From an uncultured Prevotellaceae bacterium (GTDB lineage: Bacteria; Bacteroidota; Bacteroidia; Bacteroidales; Muribaculaceae), in NCBI GenBank assembly GCA_945921235.1, contig CAMEKH010000003.1, forward strand, positions 1-51,625: DNA of 51,625 nt, written 5' to 3'. Below are positions 1 through 9,416 of this stretch, piece by piece. The translations under genes were made by a program, and so were the position numbers. The notes beneath the pieces are model-generated. The model ran no database searches. It saw only the letters and a program-made list of their open reading frames with translations, and was not told the DNA's origin. Each line of letters opens with the position of its first letter. Position 1 is the first letter of the stretch.

Positions 1-6
1 CAAAGT

Positions 7-94
7 GAGGCTGTGTCGTAATGAACTGCACCCCAAAAGTTAGACGCAAAACTTTTGGGGTGCATTTCATAACCCTTAATTACGACACAGCCTC
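7..94. repeat. Nested inverted repeat (terminator-like, with IS-end-like core)
   Basis: Two perfect palindromes are nested here. The outer arms are 16 bp (7-22 and 79-94, GAGGCTGTGTCGTAAT and its complement). The inner arms are 15 bp (27-41 and 50-64, TGCACCCCAAAAGTT and its complement) around an 8-base loop. A T-rich stretch follows on the plus strand, so the outer stem could terminate a gene lying left of the window. From memory, the CCCCAAAAGTTAGAC core resembles the ends of IS150-group (IS3 family) elements, but no transposase is present. It may be a terminator into which a small palindromic element has inserted. Confidence 0.7.
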
Positions 95-159
95 TTCTTT
101 TAGCATTGTGCAACATTTGCAGAATATTGATGTTGCATCGGCGAGAGGTTTTTAGGAGA

Positions 160-1032
160 TTATTGTATGTAGCGGCTAAAGAAACGCCATACTTCCTCGC
201 CTGTATTGATATATTTCTCAAACCAGCAGTGCGGGGCATTAATTACTTTATAGAGCCACACATCATTGTGAGTGCGCGGATTAGAGAATTCATATTTTAT
301 GATATGGCTGTTAAGGGTAGTGTCGGTCACGGCAATGGTGTCGGAGGAGATGGCGGTGCACTTGTTGGCATCGACAATTCTGCATATAGCGAGTGGCACA
401 GGAACATACTCACCCCAACCGTCTTTATTCTCCATATCGCCGGTCCAGCGTGAGACTTTGTCGTTGGTTCCGTGGATTTCCATAAAAGGCACAGGTCTTC
501 CCACTTTTTTGTTCTCGTAGATAGGATACATCAATTGACCGGCGAGAGATGCAAACGCCTTGAATGTAGTTTGCTTGGAGTGAGCCATGAGGTAGCACAA
601 GTCGCCTCCGTTTGACATTCCGGTGAGGAAAGTGTTTTTCTTGCTGAGGCGGTATTTATTCTGCACAATCGCCGCGAGCTTGCACAGGGCACTTACGTCG
701 TCGACCTTCCAGTCTTTCTGCGTCGGGTATCCCACATTCCAGCTGTGCTTTCCCTTAGAGTCTTTCAGCCCTTGAGCCACACACACTGCAAAGTTGTGCC
801 TCACGGCAGCCTTGTTCATCCACGTCTTTGATTTGCCCGTGTTTCCGTAACCATGGCACACCATTACGAGCGGAGCATCATCAGGCAGATTATCGGGGAT
901 AATCATCTTGTAGCGACGCAATTCGCCATTGATTTTCACAGAATCGTTCACTATTTTTTGGGCGAATGTGGGCAATATGCACATTTGAGTCAATGCGATG
1001 ACAATACCCAAAATTTTCAGTAGTCTTTTCAT
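160..1032 (-). CDS. Secreted PHB-depolymerase/LpqC-like esterase
   Basis: This is a 290-residue secreted alpha/beta hydrolase of the polyhydroxybutyrate depolymerase/feruloyl esterase (LpqC) type. The start is taken at the ATG at 1032, which opens directly on a signal peptide (MKRLLKILGIVIAL, ending in TFAQ). An upstream in-frame start at 1053 would only add a poor extension. The catalytic triad is visible: Ser in GMSNGG, Asp in GTNDK and His in APHCW. An HGYGN oxyanion loop precedes it. Members of this group hydrolyse esters such as acetyl or feruloyl groups on plant polysaccharides as well as polyesters. The polymer attacked here cannot be told from sequence. It stands alone, divergent from tgt, and could assist the nearby glycan locus. 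Confidence 0.8.
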   Translation of the reverse strand: MKRLLKILGIVIALTQMCILPTFAQKIVNDSVKINGELRRYKMIIPDNLPDDAPLVMVCHGYGNTGKSKTWMNKAAVRHNFAVCVAQGLKDSKGKHSWNVGYPTQKDWKVDDVSALCKLAAIVQNKYRLSKKNTFLTGMSNGGDLCYLMAHSKQTTFKAFASLAGQLMYPIYENKKVGRPVPFMEIHGTNDKVSRWTGDMENKDGWGEYVPVPLAICRIVDANKCTAISSDTIAVTDTTLNSHIIKYEFSNPRTHNDVWLYKVINAPHCWFEKYINTGEEVWRFFSRYIQ

Positions 1033-1263
1033 AAAATGTAGTTTAACTATCAATAAAATCTAACGTAAAATTACAGATATAATCCATATTGTGCAAATTT
1101 GTGGCAACAAATGGTGAAAAAATGTGCTAAAAATCCTCTGTATTGTCGGCTGTAATGTGTCGCAATAGCGGTGAGTTGCATTTAGTGAGCCTTAGAGTCG
1201 ACGAAAAACAAGTTGTGCCCTTGTTTTTTTATACTGCCGGTGTAAAAACTCGCGGTTTTTGTG

Positions 1264-1271
1264 TACATTTG
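1264..1271 (+). promoter_or_regulatory. Bacteroidetes -7 box upstream of tgt
   Basis: TACATTTG matches the Bacteroidetes sigma-factor -7 consensus TAnnTTTG and lies 33 bp before the tgt start codon. No convincing -33 TTG is seen at the usual spacing. Confidence 0.5.
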
Positions 1272-1303
1272 CAATTTAAAAAGAAGAAAAGAAAACAATA
1301 TAG

Positions 1304-2434
1304 ATGGATTTTAGTTTATTGGCAACAGATACGGCAAGTAATGCTCGTGCAGGACTGATTTCTACCGCTCATGGAGAGATAGAAACGCCTATATTTATGC
1401 CTGTAGGGACTGTAGGTTCGGTGAAAGGAGTACATTTCAGGGAACTTGAAGAAGATATAAAGGCTCAGATAATATTGGGCAATACGTATCATCTCTATTT
1501 GCGTCCGGGAATGGAAATAATAGGCAAAGCCGGCGGGTTGCATAAATTCAATGGCTGGCAACGCCCGATATTGACAGATAGTGGAGGTTTCCAAGTGTTC
1601 TCGCTATCGGCAAACCGCAAGTTGAAGGAGGAGGGAGCATATTTCCGCAGTCATATAGATGGTTCAAAGCACTTGTTTACGCCCGAGGGAGTAGTCGACA
1701 TACAGAGAATAATAGGAAGCGACATAATGATGGCCCTCGACGAATGTCCGTCGGGAAAATCAGATTACGATTATGCCAAGAAGTCGCTTGCGCTTACTCA
1801 TCGGTGGCTTGAAAGAGGCTGGAAGCGATATAAAGAAACAGAGGGGCATTATGGATATACGCAAGCATATTTCCCGATAGTTCAAGGCTGTGTGTATGCC
1901 GATTTGAGGCGACAGTCGGCTGAATATGTAGCTTCACTTGGTGCCGACGGGAATGCCATAGGCGGGCTTGCAGTAGGCGAGCCGGCTGAGAAGATGTATG
2001 AGATGATAGAGGTGGTGAATGAGATATTGCCTGCTGATAAGCCTCGATACCTAATGGGAGTGGGAACTCCGGCAAATATTCTTGAAGCGATAGAGCGAGG
2101 AGTGGACATGATGGATTGTGTGATGCCTACGCGCAACGGGCGCAATGGAATGTTGTTTACACGTCATGGCATAATGAATATGCGCAACAAGAAATGGGCT
2201 GATGATTTTTCACCAATACAAGAAGATGGGCCTTCATTTGTGGATAGAGCATATAGCAAGGCCTATTTGCGCCATCTTTTTGTGAGTCAGGAGTTGCTTG
2301 CGATGCAAATAGCAAGCATACATAATTTGGCATTTTATTTGTGGCTTGTGAAAGAAGCTCGCAGGCATATTATTGCCGGAGATTTCAAGCAGTGGAAAGA
2401 TGCTATGGTAATCGACGTGACGCGTCGCTTGTAG
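1304..2434 (+). CDS. tgt: Queuine tRNA-ribosyltransferase
   Basis: This 376-residue enzyme exchanges guanine 34 of tRNAs with GUN anticodons for the queuosine precursor preQ1. The family signatures are clear: TPIFMPVGT near the N-terminus, the TDSGGFQ loop with the catalytic-site Asp, and the MMDCVMPTRNGRNG segment with the nucleophilic Asp. Length is normal for bacterial Tgt. The odd point is around residues 300-320. Most bacterial enzymes carry a C-x-C-x2-C zinc site there, but this protein has no cysteine in the segment (PIQEDGPSFVDRAYSK). The later His of the IHNL motif is kept. From memory, Bacteroidetes Tgt proteins commonly lack these cysteines. The gene is followed 31 bp later by an LptG-type permease, a common Bacteroidetes pair. 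Confidence 0.95.
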   Translation: MDFSLLATDTASNARAGLISTAHGEIETPIFMPVGTVGSVKGVHFRELEEDIKAQIILGNTYHLYLRPGMEIIGKAGGLHKFNGWQRPILTDSGGFQVFSLSANRKLKEEGAYFRSHIDGSKHLFTPEGVVDIQRIIGSDIMMALDECPSGKSDYDYAKKSLALTHRWLERGWKRYKETEGHYGYTQAYFPIVQGCVYADLRRQSAEYVASLGADGNAIGGLAVGEPAEKMYEMIEVVNEILPADKPRYLMGVGTPANILEAIERGVDMMDCVMPTRNGRNGMLFTRHGIMNMRNKKWADDFSPIQEDGPSFVDRAYSKAYLRHLFVSQELLAMQIASIHNLAFYLWLVKEARRHIIAGDFKQWKDAMVIDVTRRL

Positions 2435-2465
2435 GTTGTTCAGATAAACAAAATAGATTGAATAG

Positions 2466-3638
2466 ATGAAATTTTTTCGTAAAAAAAATATCAACAAAAG
2501 CATTAATCCGGGAAGCGCTGATGTGGCAGGAAATGATTGTGAGAAAAAGAAGCCTCTAAGAAAGCCTCTCATAAAGACTTTCGATTTGTATATTATACGC
2601 AAATTTCTTGGGTCATACGTTTTCTCAATAATGCTACTGCTTGCAATTGTGGTGATGTTTGATATTAATGAGAAACTTGATGCAATACTGACAGCGCCAC
2701 TGAGTGAAACGGTGTTTGATTATTTTATGAATTATCTGCCGTATTTTGCAAATCAGTTTAGCCCGTTGTTTACATTTATTGCCGTTATTTTCTTTACGTC
2801 GAAACTTGCCGATAATTCCGAGATAATAGCCATATTATCGAGTGGTATCAGCTTTAAGCGCCTGCTTGTGCCGTATCTTGTGTCGGCATCGATAATAGCA
2901 GGATTCTCATTTGTGCTTGCTGCATACGTCATACCGCCGGCAAATGTGAAACGCATAGCATATACCAACAAGTGGGTGAATAATAAAAAGGTGGAGTATG
3001 GCACAAATATTCAGCTTCAAGTGACACCCGGAGTAATAGCATACATGTCGCGCTATGATAATATATCGAAGACCGGATATAAGTTTTCGCTTGAAAAATT
3101 CGATAAGAAAGTTATGAAATCGCGATTGACTGCACAATCGATAAAATATGATACCTTATATAAATGGACAGTGTGTGACTATGTGATACGAGATTTTAAA
3201 GGATTGCGAGAAACCATTACTCGGGGAGCGAAAAAAGATACGATAATAGAAATAGAGCCAAAAGATTTTCTTATAGCCAAAAATGACCATGAAATGCTCA
3301 CTACGCCCCAACTTGCGACGTATATCAGCAGGCAGAAAGAGCGAGGAGTGGCAAATATAAAGAATTTTGAAATAGAATTGGAGAAACGTTACGCTATGAC
3401 CGGCGCAGCATTTATATTGACTGTGATAGGAATGTCGCTTTCATCGCGCAAGGTAAAAGGAGGAATGGGAATAAACATAGGAATAGGACTGTTGCTCAGT
3501 TTCTCATATATATTGTTTTCAACGGTCACATCATCGTTTGCGGTGTCGGGATACACATCGCCTTTTGTGGCAATGTGGATACCAAATGTGATATATACGA
3601 TAATAGCTGTATATTTATATCGCAAGGCATCGATATAG
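2466..3638 (+). CDS. LptF/LptG family permease (LPS export)
   Basis: This 390-residue inner-membrane protein belongs to the YjgP/YjgQ family. With LptB ATPase it forms the ABC transporter that extracts lipopolysaccharide from the inner membrane. After a basic N-terminus (rich in Lys to residue 40) it starts the family motif FDLYIIRKFLGSY, followed by three hydrophobic segments. A periplasmic beta-jellyroll region occupies about residues 160-300, and three C-terminal membrane segments end the protein. It probably shares a transcript with tgt. The partner ATPase lptB lies at 23148. Whether it plays the LptF or the LptG role cannot be decided from sequence alone, although the single gene beside tgt is usually named lptG. 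Confidence 0.85.
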   Translation: MKFFRKKNINKSINPGSADVAGNDCEKKKPLRKPLIKTFDLYIIRKFLGSYVFSIMLLLAIVVMFDINEKLDAILTAPLSETVFDYFMNYLPYFANQFSPLFTFIAVIFFTSKLADNSEIIAILSSGISFKRLLVPYLVSASIIAGFSFVLAAYVIPPANVKRIAYTNKWVNNKKVEYGTNIQLQVTPGVIAYMSRYDNISKTGYKFSLEKFDKKVMKSRLTAQSIKYDTLYKWTVCDYVIRDFKGLRETITRGAKKDTIIEIEPKDFLIAKNDHEMLTTPQLATYISRQKERGVANIKNFEIELEKRYAMTGAAFILTVIGMSLSSRKVKGGMGINIGIGLLLSFSYILFSTVTSSFAVSGYTSPFVAMWIPNVIYTIIAVYLYRKASI

Positions 3639-3740
3639 CGGAGAGAAAATGTGAAGAAAAAATGCGTAAAAGAGGCGTTGGAAGATGATATTTGGCATAA
3701 ATGGAAAGAAATTTATATAATATGACACAATTCTTTTATA

Positions 3741-3768
3741 TTGAGGAAAGTCTTTTTTGATAAATTTG
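3741..3768 (+). promoter_or_regulatory. Predicted promoter of the GH43 gene / PUL start
   Basis: TTG at 3741-3743 is followed after 17 bp by TAAATTTG (3761-3768), matching the Bacteroidetes -33/-7 pattern. It lies 43 bp before the GH43 ATG. The preceding stretch from 3639 holds no recognisable gene. Confidence 0.5.
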
Positions 3769-3811
3769 CTCACATCATTAAGGATTGTTTTATCGATATA
3801 AAAAAAGAAAA

Positions 3812-4942
3812 ATGAAATTTACCAAGAAAATTGTCTTTTTAACTACTGTAGTAGGTTCTTTATTAGCATTTGCATCGTGTGGCGGAAAATCGACGACAGA
3901 GGCAGAGCGTATATCAGAAATCAGTAATCCGTTGCCTATAAAATTCGGCGACCCATTTCTGCTTCATTCGAGTGATGGCAAATATTATATGTATGGCACA
4001 TCGCTGAATGACGGCTTTGAGGCGTACGTATCAAGCGACCTTGTACGCTGGGAGCGGTGCGGACAAGTGTATAAAGGAGGCTCGGAGAAACAATGGAATG
4101 TAGATTGCTTCTGGGCTCCTGAAGTCTATGAGCGCAATGGTAAGTTTTATATGTTCTATAGTGCCAATTATCGCAACAATCCCACCAATGAAGGTGAGAA
4201 TTTCAAGATAGGAGTTGCTGTTGCCGACTCGGCGGCAGGTCCGTTCACTGACTTGTATAATGAACCGATATTTAATCCTGAATATCCGATAATTGATGCC
4301 AATGTATACTTCGATGATGCAGCAGGAAAAGTATATTTGTATTATTCGAGATGTTGCTATAAGCATCCTGTAGAGAGTGAGATAGCGACAAAAGCGAAGT
4401 TAGATGGCGATTTCGACAAGATAGAGGAGAGCTGGGTGTACGGAGTGGAGCTTAAAAAAGATTTTTCGGGAGTCATAGGCGAACCGGTGCTTTTGCTTGC
4501 ACCTCCGACGAAACTCGATGATAAGCAAGCCGAATGGGAGAGTCGTTCGGTGATGCATAAAGAGGAGGGCAGACGATGGACTGAAGGCTCGTATATATTT
4601 AAAGATAAGGATACATATTACATAATGTATAGTGCCAATTCATATCAAGGAGCATATTATGCAGTAGGCTATGCAACATCGAAGAATCCCCTTGGACCGT
4701 TTGTGAAGGCGGATAACAATCCGGTACTTCAAGAGAATATGTCGAAAGGAGGAATGGTGATGGGAACCGGACATAACATGGTGTTGTCTATGCCTGATGG
4801 GCAGCGCTACTGTGTGTATCACGGACGTCTGTCGAATAATCCCGGAGAGCGTGTGGTGATGATTAATAAGCTCAACATCACTGAAACAGGTCGACTTGAG
4901 GTGGAAGGACCCACTACAATAATGCAGAAAATAAAATACTGA
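3812..4942 (+). CDS. GH43 family glycosidase, lipoprotein
   Basis: This is a 376-residue predicted lipoprotein of glycoside hydrolase family 43, a five-bladed propeller that inverts arabinofuranosides, xylosides or related sugars. The ATG at 3812 is preferred over an in-frame TTG at 3785 because it opens on the signal sequence (MKFTKKIVFL) and lipobox (AFASC, Cys23). The three catalytic acids expected for the family are visible, counting from this ATG: base Asp47 in FGDPF, pKa-modulating Asp162 in IIDAN and acid Glu258 in WTEGS. WAPEV and GTGHN motifs also fit. It immediately precedes the hybrid sensor gene and most likely acts on oligosaccharides of this locus. The exact linkage is not assignable by eye. 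Confidence 0.88.
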   Translation: MKFTKKIVFLTTVVGSLLAFASCGGKSTTEAERISEISNPLPIKFGDPFLLHSSDGKYYMYGTSLNDGFEAYVSSDLVRWERCGQVYKGGSEKQWNVDCFWAPEVYERNGKFYMFYSANYRNNPTNEGENFKIGVAVADSAAGPFTDLYNEPIFNPEYPIIDANVYFDDAAGKVYLYYSRCCYKHPVESEIATKAKLDGDFDKIEESWVYGVELKKDFSGVIGEPVLLLAPPTKLDDKQAEWESRSVMHKEEGRRWTEGSYIFKDKDTYYIMYSANSYQGAYYAVGYATSKNPLGPFVKADNNPVLQENMSKGGMVMGTGHNMVLSMPDGQRYCVYHGRLSNNPGERVVMINKLNITETGRLEVEGPTTIMQKIKY

Positions 4943-5003
4943 GATAGAAACAAAAAATAGAAGAAACACAGTGTTTTTTGTATAATAATACACATAATTA
5001 AGC

Positions 5004-8000
5004 GTGAAATTATTACAATCCCTTAAAAAGGCATACGTCGGGAAAACGAAATCAATTTTCGTAGGTGTATGCCTTTGTTTTCTTATGGCGCTATGCTCAT
5101 TTGCCGCCACAGCAGGAGAGTATCGTTATTCTTATTTCAGGAATTTGAGTATTACAGATGGATTGTCGGAAAATAATGTTCGTTGCATTATTCAAGACCA
5201 TAACGGATTTATGTGGTTTGGGACAAAAGACGGACTAAATCGCTATGACGGAGTGAATTTTAAGAAATTTCAAAGTAGGCAAGAAGGTGATTTTGATTTC
5301 AGCTATATAACACATTTGTGTGAGGATAGAGATGGACTTATATGGGTAGGTAGTGATAGTGGAGTAGGGTATTATAATCCTGAAACAGAGCAGGTGAAGG
5401 AACTTGATGCGTTGACAAAAGATAATATAGCCATAAAGGGAGCAGTATCTGAAATAGTTGAAGATGAGAAAGGTTTGCTGTGGCTATTGGTCGATAATCA
5501 AGGAGTTTTCAGTTATGACAAGCATAAAAATGAATTGAAATATTATAATCTGGGGAGTGCTGTGCAGCGTACTAATTTCGTCTCGATTGTATTTGACAGA
5601 AATGGGAAAGTGTGGTTGGCATCGTTTGGCAGCGGATTATGGTATTCCGATGATAATCTTAAGACAATTCATAAATTTACGGATAGCAGCGGGAATGATG
5701 TTTTCGGACATAGAGTAATTAATAAAATGAAAATGGTGCGAGGGTTGCTATATGTTTGTGTTGATAAACTCGGATTGATAGCCATAAATCCTGCCAACAA
5801 TAAGATAATAAGTGTGTTTGGTACACAAGAGCTGAATCCAGTTCCGCTTATTCGTGATTTCCTGTTTGTCTCAGATAATGAGTTGTGGATAGTGGGAGAA
5901 ATGGGGTTGTATATCTATAATTTGAGTACGAAAGAATATCGGCATGAGCGACATCTTGTTTTCGATGAATATTCATTATCGGACAATGCAATTTATTGCA
6001 TAGCGAGCGACCGAGAGGGCGGAATATGGCTCGGGTCGTATTTTGGAGGGGTGGATTATTTGCCGAATCATACGTTGTGCTTTGAGAAATTTTATCAGAC
6101 CGGAGAGCCAAATAGTATAAAAGGGCAGCGAATTCGTGAATTTTGCCAGGATAAAAATGGAAAATTATGGATAGGGACCGAGGACGTAGGGCTGAATAAG
6201 TTTGACCCGGTGACAGCAAAATCGGAATATGTTTCAGCAAGTAGAAACTTCAGCAATGTGCATGGGCTTTGTGCCATTGATGATGAGTTATGGGTAGGTA
6301 CGTTTGGCAATGGTATAAAAGTGCTTGATGTGAATACCGGAAAAATTAAAAGGACATACTATCCTGATGATGGTTCGGGGATAAATAGTAATTTTATATT
6401 TAAGATTTATCGCACATGGTCGGGGGAAATATATATAGGTACAATGTCGGGTGTGCAGCATTTTAATAAGTCGACAGGACAATTTGATACACTTGAAGAG
6501 CTGCAAGGGGTGTTCATCTACGATATAATGGAGGATTCAAGCGGAAATTTATGGATAGGTACATATAGTTGCGGGTTATATGTAGTAGACGTAAAGACCG
6601 ACCGTTGGCGAATGTATAAGAATGTTGAAGGCGATAGGTTGAGCTTGCCAAGCAATCATGTATATTCATTGTTTGAAGATAGTCGGCATGTGGTGTGGAT
6701 TCTCACGCAGAATGGATTATGCTCATTTAATGCGCAAAATAATAGTTTTGTCCAATCGATACACAGTGATAAGTTCCCCCGTCAAGTAGTGTATCGCATG
6801 CTTGAAGATGAGCGAGGCAATTATTGGATATCGTCGAATAATGGATTATATCGAATAAATCAGAGTGGACAGGTTGTAGACCGCTATACAAAAAGTGACG
6901 GGTTGATAACTAACCAGTTCAATTACAATTCAAGTTTCAAGGATAAGAGCGGACGCATGTATTTTGGTTGTATTGATGGGTTCATAGTATTTAATCCTAT
7001 GGATTTCAAGCATGAGGCTCCAATACCAAAGCCAACTATAGTGGATATGTGGATTTTTAATACACATATAGAGCCTGGGAAAGAAGGCTCACCTTTGAAA
7101 AGGAGTATTTCAATGACCGATAAAATCGACCTTGATTATGACCAAAACTCGTTGTCGTTCAATGTAGTTCCATTGAGTTATACTTCGCCGGCAAAGCATA
7201 GGATAAAATATAAGCTTGAAGGGCTTGATGACTCGTGGATATATCTTCCTGCCGAGTATAATCGCATAACGTATCAAAATTTGTCGAGTGGCAATTACAC
7301 ACTTAAAATAGTGTCGTTCAATGAGAATAATGAGAATGAAGAGGCTATTACGGAGTTGGGTATAGTTATACATCCACCCTTCTACTTGACAATATGGGCT
7401 AAAATTCTATATTTTCTCCTTATAATTGCAATAATTTATTACCTTTATTATAAGTTTAAGATGCGCAATGTTCGCAAGACACAGGAGCATATAGAATCTT
7501 ATAAAATAGAGAAAGAGCGAGAGGTCTATGATGCAAAATTCGAGTTTTTTACCAATGTAGCCCATGAAATCCGCACGCCACTATCGCTGATTAAAGCTCC
7601 GCTTGACAGTGTGATGAAGAGTAGGCTTGCAGATGATAAGATGGTAAGAGAGAATCTTGATATTATGAATTTGAATGTCGACAGGCTATTGTTCTTGGCA
7701 AATCAGCTTCTTGACTTCCGCCGCATAGAGAGTAGGAAATTCCAGCTAACTAAGGAAAGATGCAATATAACTAAGATATTGGAGAGTGTGTATTGCAGGT
7801 TTCAGCCAACTATCGATTCGAATAGCATGAAACTAAGAGTCGATGTTCCGAAAGAAGATGTCTATGCGGTGGTCGATAAAGAGGCAGTGACAAAGATATT
7901 AAGCAATTTATTTGTTAATGCTACAAAATATGGAGAAAGCTATATAAATGTAGAAATGCATGAAAATGCCGATAATACATTCAGTGTAATCGTAGCGAAT

Positions 8001-9032
8001 GATGGAGATGTTATTCCGGCTGAAAAGCGCAGCGAGGTTTTCATGGTGTTTTCGCGCTTTAGCAAGAAAGCCAAGTCAGGAGCGGGAATAGGATTGGCAT
8101 ACTCGTTAGGACTTGCTCAGCTCCATAACGGGATATTGAGAATTATTGATTCCGACAAGGAGAACATATTTGAGCTGGTGTTGCCGAAAGACGCTATTCC
8201 CGATAAGGAACAAAAAGAGGAGTCAGAAGCAAACACAATAGAGCAAATTTTGCAGAGGAGCGAGCGTGGTACAAATGTGCTCGTCGTCGAGGACAATGAT
8301 GAGATGCGACATTTCTTAGAGCGACAGCTGATAGCCAATAATTATAATGTGGTGTGCGCCTCAAATGGTGTTGAGGCACTAAATATGCTTGGCAATCACA
8401 TAATAAACGTTATAGTCAGCGATGTGATGATGCCTGAAATGGACGGACTTGAGTTGTGTAGGCGTGTTAAGACGGATATAGCTTATAGTCACATGCCGGT
8501 GATATTGCTAACAGCCAAGACAAATGTGAAAGATAAGATAGAGGGTCTTGAAACAGGAGCCGATGCATATATTGAGAAACCATTCACTATGGATTATCTA
8601 TTTGCTAATATTGAGTCGCTTGTGAAATCGAGGAAACGACTAAGAGAGTTATTCAGTAAGCAAGCACTTGTGCCGGTCGATAGCAGTAATGGATTGACAA
8701 AAGTAGATGAAGAGTTTCTGCGTAAACTCAATGAGATAATTATGGAAAATTATCAAGACAGTGAGTTTAATATGGATAGTATAATAGGTATTATGAATAT
8801 GAGTCGGTCCAGTTTCTATAGGAAGATAAAAGGAATACTTGATTTGTCGCCGAATGATTATATAAGAATTGTAAGGCTAAGTAAGGCTGCCGAATTACTT
8901 AAGAATGGCAATGAATCAATAACAGAAATATGCTATATGGTAGGATTCAGTTCACCATCATATTTTGCCAAGTGCTTCCAGAAACAATATGGAGTATTGC
9001 CAAAGGACTATGTGGCACAGCAACAGGATTAA
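5004..9032 (+). CDS. Hybrid two-component sensor/AraC-type regulator (HTCS)
   Basis: This 1342-residue protein combines a whole two-component system in one chain, the typical PUL regulator. Order: an N-terminal signal-anchor (about residues 18-36), two seven-bladed Reg_prop propellers with repeated GLWIG/LWIGT motifs (about 40-680), a Y_Y_Y domain, a membrane helix (about 795-820), and a HisKA domain with His854 in VAHEIRTPL. An intact HATPase (NATKYG, ANDGD, GAGIGLAY) follows. A receiver domain with Asp1140 in SDVMMPEMDG and a C-terminal AraC-type HTH complete it. It should sense an oligosaccharide in the periplasm and activate the adjacent susC-susD genes. The start is a GTG; the first ATG (5088) would lose most of the signal-anchor. 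Confidence 0.95.
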   Translation: MKLLQSLKKAYVGKTKSIFVGVCLCFLMALCSFAATAGEYRYSYFRNLSITDGLSENNVRCIIQDHNGFMWFGTKDGLNRYDGVNFKKFQSRQEGDFDFSYITHLCEDRDGLIWVGSDSGVGYYNPETEQVKELDALTKDNIAIKGAVSEIVEDEKGLLWLLVDNQGVFSYDKHKNELKYYNLGSAVQRTNFVSIVFDRNGKVWLASFGSGLWYSDDNLKTIHKFTDSSGNDVFGHRVINKMKMVRGLLYVCVDKLGLIAINPANNKIISVFGTQELNPVPLIRDFLFVSDNELWIVGEMGLYIYNLSTKEYRHERHLVFDEYSLSDNAIYCIASDREGGIWLGSYFGGVDYLPNHTLCFEKFYQTGEPNSIKGQRIREFCQDKNGKLWIGTEDVGLNKFDPVTAKSEYVSASRNFSNVHGLCAIDDELWVGTFGNGIKVLDVNTGKIKRTYYPDDGSGINSNFIFKIYRTWSGEIYIGTMSGVQHFNKSTGQFDTLEELQGVFIYDIMEDSSGNLWIGTYSCGLYVVDVKTDRWRMYKNVEGDRLSLPSNHVYSLFEDSRHVVWILTQNGLCSFNAQNNSFVQSIHSDKFPRQVVYRMLEDERGNYWISSNNGLYRINQSGQVVDRYTKSDGLITNQFNYNSSFKDKSGRMYFGCIDGFIVFNPMDFKHEAPIPKPTIVDMWIFNTHIEPGKEGSPLKRSISMTDKIDLDYDQNSLSFNVVPLSYTSPAKHRIKYKLEGLDDSWIYLPAEYNRITYQNLSSGNYTLKIVSFNENNENEEAITELGIVIHPPFYLTIWAKILYFLLIIAIIYYLYYKFKMRNVRKTQEHIESYKIEKEREVYDAKFEFFTNVAHEIRTPLSLIKAPLDSVMKSRLADDKMVRENLDIMNLNVDRLLFLANQLLDFRRIESRKFQLTKERCNITKILESVYCRFQPTIDSNSMKLRVDVPKEDVYAVVDKEAVTKILSNLFVNATKYGESYINVEMHENADNTFSVIVANDGDVIPAEKRSEVFMVFSRFSKKAKSGAGIGLAYSLGLAQLHNGILRIIDSDKENIFELVLPKDAIPDKEQKEESEANTIEQILQRSERGTNVLVVEDNDEMRHFLERQLIANNYNVVCASNGVEALNMLGNHIINVIVSDVMMPEMDGLELCRRVKTDIAYSHMPVILLTAKTNVKDKIEGLETGADAYIEKPFTMDYLFANIESLVKSRKRLRELFSKQALVPVDSSNGLTKVDEEFLRKLNEIIMENYQDSEFNMDSIIGIMNMSRSSFYRKIKGILDLSPNDYIRIVRLSKAAELLKNGNESITEICYMVGFSSPSYFAKCFQKQYGVLPKDYVAQQQD

Positions 9033-9061
9033 ATAGCAAATTGTGTAGAAATATTTTGTAT

Positions 9062-9106
9062 GAGAGTCGAATTTCTTCAATAATAGATAAATTTGGCTCT
9101 CAATTA
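9062..9106 (+). terminator. Intrinsic terminator after the HTCS gene
   Basis: Thirteen-bp arms (9062-9074 and 9089-9101, with two G-U pairs) enclose a 14-base loop and are followed by an AT-rich tail (AATTATTTTG). It lies 30 bp past the HTCS stop. A TAAATTTG promoter-like sequence overlaps the right arm (9088-9095). Confidence 0.65.
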
Positions 9107-9279
9107 TTTTGTTTACGGTGTGGATTAACGTAAAAAATTTTCTCACAATAATATAATAATAGTGTCAATTGGTGTAATGTGCTCAAATACAAGTATTTGC
9201 ATGAATAGTGTAAACGATTTTTGGAGCATTTATTTCATAAATTGAGAGGATTTTTTTATAAATAATAAGGTTAAGCAGG

Positions 9280-9287
9280 TAAATTTG
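9280..9287 (+). promoter_or_regulatory. Probable -7 box for the susCD transcript
   Basis: TAAATTTG matches the Bacteroidetes -7 consensus in the 384-bp gap between the HTCS and SusC genes. A start about 7 bases later would leave a leader of roughly 120 bases before the GTG at 9417. No good TTG sits at the normal distance, as expected for an activator-dependent PUL promoter. Apart from this box and the terminator at 9062 I recognise nothing in the gap; an HTCS binding site probably lies upstream of the box but was not identified. Confidence 0.45.
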
Positions 9288-9416
9288 CGATACAAAAAAA
9301 TAGGTCAGTACATTAAGTCTGAAGCGTAGGAAACAACAGAGGTGTATCCACGAAGTATATATTTTGATAAACTAAAAACTATTTTTTATAAACATAAATT
9401 TAAAAACTTAATTGAC

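Noticed and set aside
7-94. Complete insertion sequence at the left edge
   Set aside because: Only terminal-repeat-like palindromes are present. No transposase frame is found nearby.
1143-1358. 71-codon plus-strand frame overlapping the start of tgt
   Set aside because: It runs through the predicted tgt promoter region and into tgt in another frame, and resembles no known protein.
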